The notes: generated by a model from the letters alone, not told the origin. Positions 1 to 11,317 are shown, counted from the first letter of the stretch. The stretch: DNA of 64,000 bases from Syngnathus acus (GCF_901709675.1 NC_051099.1:7130001-7194000); one strand, 5' to 3'. Made by a program: numbers and translations.

Positions 1-1065
1 TCAGGTCTAAGTAGGAACAGACATTAAGTCACAACGACATAAAGAGGAGAAGACAACCAGTATTGTTTTACTCGCGAGTAAAATGGTTGAATATCAATTT
101 CAACTCGTGTTGTTTACAACGTGAACTTCATGCGACCCAATACCCTAAACGACATTTCATGTCGATCGGTCCCGTTTTTGCAAACGTGGTTACGCGTTAT
201 CATTTGATAGAGTGCATGAAGGCATTGAGATTTAAAATCGGCGGCATGCCTGCTTGCCTGCAACCATCACTGCTAATCAGTATTACGCATGGTCCAGACA
301 AGAACCAGCATGTAATGATGGCTCATTTGAGATCCAACATTCGTCGAGGACGCTGCTCAGAGTAGCCTTTCCAGCTCCTCGACAATAGACGGTTGTAAGT
401 CAACAATAATGCCAATATTCCAGCTAAATATCATAAAGTTAGCACTGTGGTAGCTACCATGCTAAAAGCAGCGGGACGTACTTCTGTACTGTGACCAGGC
501 AGTACTACAAATAAAAGGTGCTAACATGATAACTTAGGTCAATCGCGGTAACTTACCTCTTTCGTCGATGCAGTTGTAGTGTAGCGAATGTTACTGATTC
601 ACCACGTAAGTTGCGTGTTTATCCGATGTACGTCTTGATGACGTAATTTGAGTGAGGTCTCGGCGCTCTCTAGCGGAATACCGTGGGACGTTTTTATGTT
701 GTTCGGCAAACAAACTAACATTGCGTGCAAAACAAAAAAACCCATCTTATGCACGTTCTCAAAAAAACAATTCGAATATATTTTAATAGCATACTAGCGT
801 GGGTTGGTCGTGTGTGTTGTCTAACACTCGTGTTCACTCGCCAGAAAGCTTTCAGCAGCTTGTGCGTCATTGATGCCAGATGAAGCCTTGAAGCTTTCCA
901 TCCACGTGCTTCACAAAAAAGTTAAGCTTATGAGGTTTCATACGCACACTGGTGGCCAAAGCCTTCATTGTCAAAACTAGGTCTGGTATTTGATCTGTTT
1001 CATTATTTTGAGGTTAATGCCGTGGTATCAAATAAAGTAATGATATGCTGTTTATGATAATTACC
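1..1065 (-). promoter_or_regulatory. 5' module of an off-window zinc-finger gene (copy 0)
   Basis: This block is the 5' flank shared by all zinc-finger copies in the window. Base 1 corresponds to base 4056 of the ZNF-A copy, which is inside the 5' UTR intron a few bases from its acceptor. The first coding exon of this copy therefore lies just off the left edge, on the minus strand. A consensus donor (AAAGAG then GTAAGT, minus strand) ends a predicted noncoding exon at 557. Paralogous modules lie near 4053-6065, 8858-10060, 14415-15330 and, inverted, 17255-18322. The 100-aa plus-strand reading frame at 63-365 recurs only because the DNA is duplicated; I do not regard it as a gene. That this is a promoter is inferred from position and from the conserved donor. 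Confidence 0.6.
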
Positions 1066-1470
1066 TGTCAGCCTTCGGAGTGTGGAAATGGAGCATGGCG
1101 ACCAAGTGCAGCTTGGACCAGGGTTTATTGAAACAAACTCAAAAAGACTCGGCAAACTGACATAACTCACTAACAAAACCTAACAACAAGACTGACCGAA
1201 AAAGACGTGAAACAAAAAGACATCATGACATTAACACAACAATTACTAGACTGACTGACCAGGACGTGAGACAAGAAAACAACAGGACCTGACGACAACA
1301 ACAATGATCCGACGGTAATCGAGGGGCAGACAGGACTTAAATACAAAACACGAAACACGAGGCAGGTGACCGCGGTTACATTGATTGAGGTGACACAGGA
1401 AAGGAGGGGCGACGCGAACAGAAACCATGGCAACCTAGACACATAGCCAAACTGGGGACGAGACATGACA
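1066..1470. mobile_element. Solo-LTR-like insertion with 6-bp target duplication
   Basis: The element begins TGTCAGCC and ends CATGACA, so it has TG...CA termini with short inverted ends. It is flanked by ATTACC on both sides (1060-1065 and 1471-1476). The inverted paralogous segment near 17245-17260 has one ATTACC (as GGTAAT) and no insert, which gives an empty site. A second, truncated copy of the same repeat lies at about 6071-6608. The family is not identified. No coding sequence is seen inside. Confidence 0.65.
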
Positions 1471-1476
1471 ATTACC

Positions 1477-2546
1477 TTTGTCGGATTTTTGGTCCACAAT
1501 TTGGGAAGCGCGCTATCCGCGCCTCACGGCAAAAGCCATTATCCAATTTACTCACCGCGTGCTCATTTTATTTCTCGAGTTTTAGGAAAAGGCTAAGACA
1601 CCGAAACAAAATTTAGACTTACACAGGTTGGTTGAGTTCAATCACAATTCTTGTTAAGAAAGCTCTGTTTTCAGGAAAGTACAATACAGCGCTGGGCCTT
1701 TCGTGCGACCATGCTCAAGTGCAGAAAGTCTCCATTCAGAAAAGGCAACGTTCAAGGTTCTTTGCTCAGCTTATATTCAGTTGCACATGCACATCGGTGT
1801 GGGCCGAGTTTGATGAGTCAGGGGGTGTGGCAAGTTCGCAGGAGAGTTTGATTCCGTGGGAGTGGGTGCTGGTTCATCAGAGCTGGTTCCGTGGGGGCTG
1901 ATTATGGACGATTCGGTGTGTGGGGGGGCTGTTGTTTTCCATCCCGTCTTTTGGCCTTGGCGATCACCTTTGGTCGGGTTCTTGGTTGTTTTCTCCAAGT
2001 GTCCTTCCTGTAAACCATTCTTGCACACACATCCACTTTGCCCACTGTCGCACACCACCCATTCATCATTCTTTCAATTTGGTCATTTTGTACGGAATTA
2101 TGTGAGCTTTTGGCTGTGACATCATCCATTTATTAATGTTCCCTGACTATTCAAAGTTTGTACTCACCACTTACCATGTTTTTGTTTGTTTGTTCTTTTG
2201 ATACTCCATGTACTTGCTTACGTCATCCTATTCTTAGTTTAATCATGCTTCCAACCATATCTTTTCTTTGTTAGGCAAAATATTTCCCTCTGTCCAGAAC
2301 GTTCAGTAGTAATCAAAAACTGGCGTCTAGCATTAGTCAAAACATAAGGTATAATCAAGTACTGTACATTTTTAGACGACTTTGGCAGTGTCTGTGATTT
2401 AGAAAAATCATCAGGCATGCATTAAACAGTTCCTTAAGGGTCAATAAGCTATTCAGGCAATATATCAGAAAACATTTGTTATTTCAAACTGCTCAGAAAT
2501 ACATATCAGATCATAAAGTTATAAAAACCTTTGTCATTACCCCCTA
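1477..2546. other. Duplicated intergenic spacer downstream of ZNF-A
   Basis: No gene is seen here. The segment is homologous, in inverted orientation, to about 15480-17245. For example the 2140-2580 stretch reappears reversed at about 15500-15970, and 1630-1850 reappears reversed at about 16870-17085. The matching weak reading frames on opposite strands come from this duplication and carry no recognisable domain. Confidence 0.6.
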
Positions 2547-4036
2547 TCAAAAATGTCTAGTTATGTCTTCTTTATTGATTTGGTGTGTAGGTATAATTAT
2601 ATGCTTAAAATGTTTCTTTACCTGCTCAGAGAATTTTTGGCCACAAATTGAGCATGAAAAAGGTTTCTCGCCAGTGTGGATTCTTGTGTGCATTGTTAAA
2701 CGTCCCTTGTGAGAGAATTTTTTGCCACAAACTAAGCATGAAAAAGGTTTCTCACCAGTGTGGGTTCTTGTATGACTTTTTAAGGTTCCCTTGTCAGAGA
2801 ATTCTTGGCCACAAACTGAGCATGAAAAAGGTTTCTCGCCAGTGTGGATTCTTATGTGCCTTTTTAAATCGTTCTTCTGAGAGAATTTTCGGCCACAAAC
2901 TGAGCATGAAAAAGGTTTCTCGCCAGTGTGGATTCTTGTATGACGTTTAAATCTTACCAGCTCAGAGAATTTCTGGCCACAAACTGAGCATGAAAAAGGT
3001 TTCTCGCCAGTGTGGGTTCTTGTATGACGTTTTAAGTTTCCCTGGTCAGAGAATTTTTGGGTACAAACTGAGCATGAAAACGGTTTCTCACCAGTGTGGA
3101 TTCTTGTGTGCATTGTTAAATTCCCCCTCAGAGAGAATTTTTGGCCACAAACTGAGCATGAAAAAGGTTTCTCGCCAGTGTGGATTCTTGTGTGCATTGT
3201 TAAATTTCCCCTCTGAGAGAATGTTTGGCCACAAACTGAGCATGAAAAAGGTTTCTCACCAGTGTGGATTCTTGTGTGCCTTTTTAAATGTTTCCTACAA
3301 GAGAATGTTTGGCCACAATCTAAGCAGGAAAAGGTTTTCTTTCTTGTGTGCATTCTCCTGTTGGTTTGAAACTCATCATCAGCATCAGCAGTAACATGTG
3401 ATGACATGCCATCACTATCTGATGGTGGAGCTGCTTGTGATCCTCCACAGTGGTCTCCATCACATTGACTTGAGCTGCAGCTTGGAGGCCCTGCCCCTTT
3501 GCTCACCTCATGTTGACCCTCATCTAAACTCTTCACAGGAACACCAGTCCATGGCATCTTGCAGGTATCCTCCTCCTTTTTAATGTCGCAGGAGTCTTCT
3601 CCCTCTTTATTCCAAGGCCGCTCCGGCTCTTCCTCCTCTTTTATGGTGTAAAGAAACTTCTGCTCCGTTTTTTCATTGAAGTGATGGACCTCTTTGCCCA
3701 CATCTTCCTCTTTAATGTGAGTGCGATCTGGCTCCTGCTGCTTAGGACGAATAGCTTCATTGATGTCTGCAAAAAAAGACAAACACACATTGAGAATGGA
3801 ATTTACAGTTGAAGAGAAACTGGCAAAACTTACACGAGTACTTCCTCAATCTGCCTATCACACATGATTTTGACAGAATTTTACTAAAAAGAGACACTGG
3901 AAGAGGATTCATAATAGAAAATAAACGTGTCCTAACCTGCTCTGCTCAAAACATACGGCTGCAGCCGAAGATCTTCCAGTTGTCGACGACTACAGTCCTT
4001 TTCCTCCATGTACTTTGCTGTGGTCCTTGCAGACAT
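2547..4036 (-). CDS. ZNF-A, C2H2 zinc-finger protein (2 coding exons, 439 aa)
   Basis: Predicted nuclear DNA-binding protein. Coding exons on the minus strand are 4036-3937 and 3766-2547, joined in phase 1 across a 170-bp GT-AG intron. The first exon starts [14 protein letters not shown], a leader shared by all copies here. An acidic segment follows ([27 protein letters not shown]), then a Ser-rich spacer with GDHCGGSQA, then eight complete C2H2 fingers joined by TGEKPFSC linkers. A ninth finger keeps its cysteines but runs into unrelated sequence (KHIIIPTHQ...) and a stop. The tail [10 protein letters not shown] found in ZNF-B and ZNF-D is absent. Downstream of the fingers the DNA matches the inverted spacer copy near 15480, so the 3' end is chimeric. 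The leader type and linkers point to a lineage-expanded teleost zinc-finger family; the target DNA is unknown. Confidence 0.85.
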
Positions 4037-4265
4037 TTTCACACTGCAGCCACTGTCAGGTCTAAGTAGGAACAGACATGAAGTCACACAACGACATAAA
4101 GAAGACAACCAGTATTTGTTTTACTCGCGAGTAAAATGGTTGAATATCAATTTCAACTCGTGTGGTTTACAACGTGAACTTCAAGCGACCCAATACCCTA
4201 AACGACATTTCATGTCGATCGGTCTCGTTTTTGCAAACGTGGTTACGCGTTACCATTTGATAGAG

Positions 4266-5229
4266 CAGTGTTTCCCAACCAGTGTGCCGTGGCACACTGG
4301 TGTGCCGTGAGAGATGTTCAGCTGTGCCGTGGGAAATTGTCCAACATTAATTACGGAGCGCATTGTAAACAGGTTGGCCAAACCACTGGTCAGTTAGCAC
4401 AAGGCCTGGTCAGCCACTTGCTAATTGTGCATGCGGGGCAAATCGGAGAATCTTGAGGTTTCATGTTGTGGCATCGGCACATACTCAGTTTATGTGTGTG
4501 TTGCTGTGTGCTTTTACTAACAGTGACACTATGACGGCTGTGGTGCGTTTTTGGTCCGATGGAAATCAAAGCAGGTAGTTCAATGGGAGAACCTGGATTG
4601 TTCATTTTTCACCAACATAAAATACACAGTCAAGTCGAGACACCTCGACTGTGATAGCCACTCAGCCGCTGTCAGAACAGCAGAGCGTCTTTAAAAGTGA
4701 CTTTGTTCTTAATGTCGCAATATTTATAGAGCTAGTCTAAAACAGTAAACAAAGTCATATTGATTCTTTTGGATTTTGATCACAATCACTTTCAATAATT
4801 TATTCCTTATGCTGTCTAAAACCTTTTTTCAAAAACTGTCACTTTTATTTACAAAAGAAATACAATTTAAAGAATATTTAGTATTTATTTTTCTTCAATT
4901 AGTCGACTCTCCATACATATATAGGAATAGAACTTTACGTCTTTTGTTGTAATAATTTATTCCTTATGCTGTCTAAAACCTTTTTTCGAAAACTGTCACT
5001 TTTATTTACAAAAGAAATACAATTTAAAGAATATTTAGTATTTATTTTTCTTCAATTAGTCGACTCTCCATACATATATAGGAATAGAACTTTACGTCTT
5101 TTGTTGTAATATAACTGATTTTAATATAGAAGCTGGTGTAACACTTAACAGATTTTTGTTGGTGGTGTGCCTCGAGATTTTTTCCAATGAAAAGGTGTGC
5201 CGTGAATGAAAAAAGGTTGGGAAACACTG
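4266..5229. mobile_element. Non-autonomous hAT-type transposon, 964 bp
   Basis: The terminal inverted repeats are CAGTGTTTCCCAACC at the left end and its exact reverse complement at the right end. The 8-bp target duplication TGATAGAG lies at 4258-4265 and 5230-5237. Paralogous modules near 208-215 and 9068-9075 hold a single TGATAGAG and no insert. The 8-bp duplication and CAGTG...AACC ends are hAT hallmarks. No transposase frame is present, so the copy is non-autonomous. Inside is a tandem duplication of about 157 bp (4794-5109). The element sits in the 5' UTR intron of ZNF-A. Confidence 0.9.
4794..5109. repeat. Tandem duplication, period about 157 bp, inside the hAT element
   Basis: Two near-identical units begin at AATAATTTATTCC (4794 and 4951). 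They share the downstream stretch with the Sal-type motif GTCGACTC and the AACTTTACGTC segment. Confidence 0.85.
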
Positions 5230-6097
5230 TGATAGAGTGCATGAAGGCATTGAGATTTAAAATCGGCGGCATGCCTGCTTGCCTGCAACCATCACTGCTA
5301 ATCAGTATTACGCATGGTCCAGACAAGAACCAGCATGTAATGATGGCTCATTTGAGATCCAACATTCGTCGAGGACGCTGCTCAGAGTAGCCTTTCCAGC
5401 TCCTCGACAATAGACAGTTGTAAATTAACAAAAATCCAGCTAAATATCATAAAGGTAGCACTGTGGTAGCTACCATGCTAAAAGCAGCGGGACGTACTTC
5501 TGTACTGTGACCGGGCAGTACTACAAATAAAGGTGCTAACATGATAACTTAGGTCAATCGCAGTAACTTACCTCTTTCGTCGTTGCAGTTGTAATGTAGC
5601 GAATGTTACTGATTCACCACGTAAGTTGCGTGTTTATCCGATGCAACCGAATGGAAGGCGATACGCTTCTGTTTGAGTGCTTGGAATGCCGTGGGACGTT
5701 TTTATGTTGTTGTCCAGCAAACAAACTAACATTGCGTGCAAAAAAAACCCATCTTGTGCACGTTCTCAAAAAAACAACAACAATTCGAATAGATCTTAAT
5801 AGCATACTAGCGTGTGTTTGTCGTGCGTGTTGTCTAACACTCGTGTTCACTCGCCAGAAAGCTTTCAGCAGCTTGTGCGTCATTGATGCCAGATGAAGCC
5901 TTGAAACTTTCCATCCACGTGCTTCACAAAAAAGTTTAGCTTATGAGGTTTCATACGCACACTGGTGGCCTTCATTGTCAAAATTAGGTCTGGTATTTGA
6001 TCTGTTTCATTATTTTGAGGTTAACGCCGTGGTATCAAATAAAGTAATGATATGCTGTTTATGATAATTACCTGTCAGCCTTCGGAGTGTGGAAATT

Positions 6098-6409
6098 AAA
6101 AAGATTAAATTAAAGATTAAAGTCCCAATGATCGTCACACACACATCTGGGTGTGGTGAAATTTGCCCTCTGCATTTAACCCATCCCCGTGTGATTTTGA
6201 TCCATCCCCTGGGGGAGAGGGGAGCAGTGAGCAGCAGCGGTGCCGCGCTCGGGAATCATTTGGCGATCTAACCCCCCAATTCCAACCCTTAATGCTGAGT
6301 GCCAAGCAGGGAGGGAATGGGTCCCATTTTTATAGTCTTTGGTATGACCCGGCCGGGGTTTGAACCCACAACCTTCCAGTCTCAGGGTGGACACTCTACC
6401 ACTAGGCCA
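6098..6409 (-). mobile_element. tRNA-headed SINE (minus orientation)
   Basis: Read on the minus strand, the head begins CTAGTGGTAGAGTG and contains a B-box-like GGTTCAAACCC. It continues through GACCCGGCCGG to a body ending in GATCATTGGGACTTTAAT and a short TTAA-rich tail. It interrupts a second copy of the 1066-1470 LTR-like repeat (left part about 6071-6092, right part 6410-6608). Two more copies of the SINE lie at about 14929-15090 and 21305-21583. It is not a functional tRNA gene. Confidence 0.75.
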
Positions 6410-6608
6410 AATGGAGCAGGGCGACCAAGTGCAGCTTGGACCAGGGTTTATTGAAACAAACTCAAAAAGACTCGGCAAACTGACATAACTCACTAACAAA
6501 ACCTAACAACAAGACTGACCGAAAAAGACGTGAAACAAAAAGACATCATGACATTAACACAACAATAACTAGACTGACTGACCAGGACGTGAGACAAGAA
6601 AACAACAG

Positions 6609-6727
6609 TGTTTCCTTAATTTCGAAGTTTTATTTTGACTTTTAAATGTTTTTTTAAGTTGAAAAAAAAATCTGCGATGTAGTGAAGCCCCGATAAACGA
6701 AAAGCGAAGTAGCGAGGGATCACTGTA
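6609..6727. mobile_element. Truncated Tigger/pogo-like MITE 3' of ZNF-B
   Basis: One end reads GCGAGGGATCACTG followed by TA, the same terminus as the complete copy at 10726-11054. The other terminus is missing: the sequence joins the LTR-like repeat at about 6608. Related truncated sequence follows ZNF-D at 20003-20141. Confidence 0.6.
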
Positions 6728-6769
6728 TTATCATCGATGCAAAAACTCATGAAAACTCATTTCCTCAAT

Positions 6770-8841
6770 TCACTCGGAATTCTCAATAGAGACTCTTTGG
6801 CAAGTGACTGAGCAGGCAACAGGGTTCTCGCTAGTGTGGATTCTTGTATGACTTGTTAAGGTTCCCTTTAATGAAAATCTTTGGCCACAAACTGAGCATG
6901 AAAAAGGTTTCTCGCCAGTGTGGATTCTTGTGTGCCTTTTTAAGTTTCCCTTGTCAGAGAATTTTTGGGTACAAACTGAGCATGAAAGGGGTTTCTCGTC
7001 AGTGTGGATTCTTGAGTGCCTTTTTAAGTTTCCCTTGTCAGAGAATTTTTGGGTACAAACTGAGCATGAAAGGGGTTTCTCGTCAGTGTGGATTCTTGAG
7101 TGCCTTTTTAAGTTTCCCTTGTCAGAGAATTTTTGGCCACAAATTGAGCATGAAAAAGGTTTCTCGCCAGTGTGGATTTTTGTGTGCCTTTTTAAGTTTC
7201 CCTTGTCAGAGAATTTTTGGCCACAAACTGAGCATGAAAAAGGTTTCTCACCAGTGTGGGTTCTTGTGTGCATTGTTAAACTTCCCTTATGAGAGAATTT
7301 TTGGCCACAAACTGAGCATGAAAACGGTTTCTCACCAGTGTGGATTCTTGTGTGCATTGTTAAATATCCCCTCAGAGAGAATTTTTGGCCACAAACCGAG
7401 CATGAAAAAGGTTTCTCGCCAGTGTGGATTCTTGTATGACTTTTTAAACTTCCCTTCTGAGAGAATTTCTGGCCACAAACTGAGCATGAATAAGGTTTCT
7501 CGCCAGTGTGGATTCTTGTGTGCATTGTTAAACTTCCCTTCTGAGAGAATTTTTGGCCACAAACTGAGCATGAAAAAGGTGTCTCGCCAGTGTGGATTCT
7601 TGTGTGCCTTTTTAAATTGTTCTTGTGAGAGAATTTTCGGCCACAAACTGAGCATGAAAAAGGTTTCTCGCCAGTGTGGATTCTTGTATGATGTTTAAAT
7701 GTTACCGGCTCAGAGAATTTCTGGCCACAAACTGAGCATGAAAACGGTTTCTCGCCAGTGTGGATTCTTGTGTGCATTGTTAAACTTCCCTTCTGAGAGA
7801 ATTTTTGGCCACAAACTGAGCATGAAAACGGTTTCTCACCAGTGTGGATTCTTGTGTGCATTGTTAAATTTCCCCTCTGAGAGAATTTTTGGCCACAAAC
7901 TGAGCATGAAAACGGTTTCTCACCAGTGTGGATTCTTGTGTGCATTGTTAAATTTCCCCTCTGAGAGAATTTTTGGCCACAAACTGAGCATGAAAAAGGT
8001 TTCTCGCCAGTGTGGATTCTTGTATGACATTTTAAGTTTCCCTTGTCAGAGAATTTTTGGCCACAAACTGAGCATGAAAAAGGTTTCTCGCCAGTGTGGA
8101 TTCTTGTGTGCCTTTTTAAATGTTCCCTCCAAGAGAATTTTTGGCCACAATCTAAGCAGGAAAAGTTTTTCTTTCTTGTGTGCATTCTCCTGTTGGTTTG
8201 AAACTCATCATCAGCATCAGCAGTAACATGTGATAACATGCCATCACTATCTGATGGTGGAGCTGCTTGTGATCCTCCACAGTGGTCTCCATCACATTGA
8301 CTTGAGCTGCAGCTTGGAGGCCCTGCCCCTTTGCTCACCTCATGTTGACCCTCATCTAACCTCTTCACAAGAACACCAGTCCATGGCATCTTGCAGGTAT
8401 CCTCCTCCTTTTTAATGTCTTCTCCCTCCTCTTTATTCCAAGGCCGCTCCGGCTCTTCCTCCTCTTTTATGGTGCAAAGAAACTTCTGCTCCATTTTTTC
8501 ACTGAAGTGATGGACCTCTTTGCCCACATCTTCCTCTTTAATGTGAGTGCGATCTGGCTCCTGCTGCTTAGGATGGATAGCTTCAAAAAAAGACAAACAC
8601 ACATTGAGAATGGAATTTACAAACTGGCAAAACGTACACAAGGACTTCCTCAATCTGCCCATCACATGATTTTGATAGAATTTTACTAAAAAGAGACACT
8701 GGAAGAGGATTCATAATAGAAAATAAACGTGTCCTAAGCTGCTCTGTGCAAAACAACATACGGCTGCAGCCGAAGATCTTCCAGTTGTCGACGACTACAG
8801 TCCTTTTCCTCCACGTACTTTGCTGTGGTCCTTGCAGACAT
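6770..8841 (-). CDS. ZNF-B, 16-finger C2H2 gene with a lost splice donor
   Basis: The layout matches ZNF-A: first coding exon 8841-8739, finger exon 8580-6770, 637 aa if joined. The donor after the first exon reads CAG|CTTAGG instead of CAG|GTTAGG in A, C and D, so the canonical GT is gone (8738-8737). If the intron is retained, the leader runs straight into TAG. The acceptor side is also altered. The CAGACATCAATG block is deleted, but a neighbouring AAG (8583-8581) would still join in frame (A-I-H-P-K). The finger exon is intact: acidic leader, 16 C2H2 fingers and the tail [19 protein letters not shown]. The gene may be a recent pseudogene, or may start elsewhere: an in-frame ATG inside the intron would give 631 aa without the common leader. 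Predicted role: nuclear DNA binding. Confidence 0.7.
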
Positions 8842-8857
8842 TTTCACACTGCAGCCA

Positions 8858-10060
8858 CTGTCAGGTCTAAGTAGGAACAGACATTAAGTCACACAACGAC
8901 ATAAAGAGGAGAAGACAACCAGTATTGTTTTACTCGCGAGTAAAATGGTTGAATATCAAGTTCAACTCGTGTTGTTTACAACGTGAACTTCATGCGACCC
9001 AATACCCTAAACGACATTTCATGTCGATCGGTCCCGTTTTTGCAAACGTGGTTACGCGTTATCATTTGATAGAGTGCATGAAGGCATTGAGATTTAAAAT
9101 CGGCGGCATGCCTGCTTGCCTGCAACCATCACTGCTAATCAGTATCAGGCATGGTCCAGACAAGAACCAGCATGTAATGATGGCTCATTTGAGATCCAAC
9201 ATTCGTCGAGGACGCTGCTCAGAGTAGCCTTTCCAGCTCCTCGACAATAGACAGTTGTAAATTAACAAAAATCCAGCTAAATATCATAAAGGTAGCACTG
9301 TGGTAGCTACCATGCTAAAAGCAGCGGGACGTACTTCTGTACTGTGACCAGGCAGTACTACAGATAAAGGTGCTAACATGATAACTTAGGTCAATCGCGG
9401 TAACTTACCTCTTTCGTCGTTGCAGTTGTAGTGTAGCGAATGTTACTAATTTCCCCACGTAAGTTGCGTGTTTATCCGATGCAACCGAATGGAAGGCGAT
9501 ACGCTTCTGTTTGAGTGCTTGGACCTAGCGCGGCGTTGTTGTTGTCGCTTTATTTCCTGGTACGTAATGATGACGTAATTTGAGTGAGGTCTCGGGCGCT
9601 CTCTAGCGGAACACCGTGGAACGTTTTATGTTGTTGTCCAGCAAACAAACTAACACTCGGGCGCCCTCTAGCGGAACACCGTGGAACGTTTTATGTTGTC
9701 CAGCAAACAAACTAACATTACGTGCAAAAAAAAAACCATCTTGTGCACGTTTTCAAAAAAAACAAATCGAATACATTTTAATAGGATACTAGCGTGTGTT
9801 TGTCGTGCGTGTTGTCTAACACTCGTGTTCACTAGCCAGAAAGCTTTCAGCAGCTTATGCGTCATTGATGCCTGATGAAGCCTTGAAGCTTTCCATCCAC
9901 GTGCTTCACAAAAAAGTTAATCTTATGAGATTTCATACGCACACTGGTGGCCAAAGCCTTCATTGTCAAAATTAGGTCTGGTATTTGATCTGTTTCATTA
10001 TTTTGAGGTTAATGCCGTGGTATCAAATAAAGTAATGATATGCTGTTTATGATAATTACC
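8858..10060 (-). promoter_or_regulatory. 5' module of ZNF-B
   Basis: Same module as the others, without the hAT insertion (single TGATAGAG near 9068). The predicted noncoding exon ends at 9409 with a GTAAGT donor. Upstream there is a small local duplication around 9590-9710 of the segment containing CTCTAGCGGAACACCGTGGAACG. Confidence 0.5.
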
Positions 10061-10725
10061 TTACTTGTGTCGTAAAATGTTGGGAATTACTCACATCTCA
10101 TGGACTTCCATTTCTTAAAGTGTATCACATGACGCATGTCATCATTCGTCAATTTTTAATATCTACACAATTCCATATGATTCAATATTTCACATGATTT
10201 TACATTGTTCAATGTCATTCTGTACAATTCACTCTCATTTTATTTCATGATTACAAAGCATTCCACATGCTGTCATATTTTCTCATTCAGCTTTTCTACA
10301 CAAATTGCTTCATCTATTTTCTCTGCAAAATGAAAAGAATTGGCCACACTTTTGGAGGAGAGTTTAAATATTGTGCAGCTCAACTTTCTATTCCTCCCTG
10401 TAGTTGTCTCAACTCGCTTCGGATATGGTGTGGATGATTGGTTAGTTTTTTCCGTTGCAGAAAGCAGGGCTGAATCGCAACACAAGCGCAAGGGGGGAAA
10501 AAGTTTCTTTTGACCTCTGATTTGACAAATATGGGGGGCAAAAACCTTAACATAAACATCAAAAGCTGAACAAAACTAAACCTTGAACATTAATAGAAAC
10601 TAAGCAAATTTCCCTGAATATGAATTAAAACTAATTACAGCTAAAATCCACAACTAAAAACAAAATAAACATAAACTACAATAAAAACTACAAAACTATT
10701 ATCATCCCAAGGCCAGTTGACTATA
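10061..10725. other. Spacer between the ZNF-B module and the ZNF-C 3' flank
   Basis: No gene found. The AT-rich stretch at about 10556-10700 is the reverse complement of about 21600-21725 downstream of ZNF-E, so it belongs to the duplicated 3' flank of the zinc-finger genes. Confidence 0.5.
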
Positions 10726-11054
10726 CAGTAATCCCTCGTTTATCACGGATAATTGGTTAAAAAAACACCTGCGATAAGTGAAATCCACGAACTACGGTCA
10801 CCAACAAGAAGTACTGGACAGGCTAACATGTTAGCAGAAAGATACTAACTTGCGATCATGCTAACACACGAAAAAAGACTTCTAAAGGAATGTAAACAAA
10901 CATTTGGAGCAACACTACATTGTCCTAAAGGTTAGACATGTTTCCTTAATTCCGAAGTTTTATTTGGACTTTTGACAGTTTTTTTAATTTGGAAAAAAAT
11001 CTGCGATGTATTGAAGCCACGATAAACGAAACGCGGAGTAGCGAGGGATCACTG
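10726..11054. mobile_element. Tigger/pogo-like MITE with TA target
   Basis: The termini are CAGTAATCCCTCG at the left and the complement of CAGTGATCCCTCG at the right. TA precedes the left end; the right-hand TA is lost here but present in the paralogous copy at 6728. Length is about 329 bp with no coding frame. The TIR style resembles Tigger/pogo; the family assignment is from memory. Confidence 0.7.
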
Positions 11055-11073
11055 TTATCATCGATGCAAAAAC

Positions 11074-11317
11074 TCATGAAGTCTGCTCAAATAGAAGGTG
11101 AAAACATCCCGGGTCGTTGCTCATCTCCCCAACACACTCGGAATTCTCAATCGAGACTCTTTGGCAAGTGACTGAGCAGGCAACAGGGTTCTCGCCAGTG
11201 TGGATTCTTGTATGACTTTTTAAGGTTCTCTTTAATGAAAATCTTTGGCCACAAACTGGGCATGAAAAAGGTTTCTCGCCAGTGTGGATTCTTGTGTGCC
11301 TTTTTAAGTTTCCCTTG
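11074..11317 (-). pseudogene. Out-of-frame 3' end of ZNF-C
   Basis: After the ZNF-C frameshift, the remaining finger sequence and the usual [13 protein letters not shown] tail are still present in another frame, ending at a TGA at 11076-11074. They are untranslated in the frame used upstream. This shows the loss is recent. Confidence 0.8.

Larger units (their letters stand above)
4053..6065 (-). promoter_or_regulatory. 5' module of ZNF-A, enlarged by a hAT insertion
   Basis: A predicted noncoding first exon ends at 5572 (donor GTAAGT on the minus strand). The acceptor before the first coding exon is at 4053-4054, and the exon begins at 4052. The intron is about 1.5 kb here, against about 0.5 kb in the other copies, because of the element at 4266-5229. 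Sequence upstream of 5572 includes the AT-rich and CA-containing stretch common to all copies. Transcription from here is inferred, not shown. Confidence 0.5.

Noticed and set aside
63-365. 100-aa plus-strand frame repeated at 8925-9227 and partly at 4008-4310 and 5187-5390
   Set aside because: Recurs only because the 5' module is duplicated; it is broken by the hAT insertion, lacks domains, and lies antisense in a predicted 5' UTR intron.
6340-6409. tRNA-like sequence with B-box
   Set aside because: It is the head of a repeated SINE present in three copies, not a free tRNA gene.
8639-8665. Start of ZNF-B at the first in-frame ATG upstream of the finger exon
   Set aside because: The ATG lies in what is intron in the sister copies; kept only as an alternative because the true donor is mutated.
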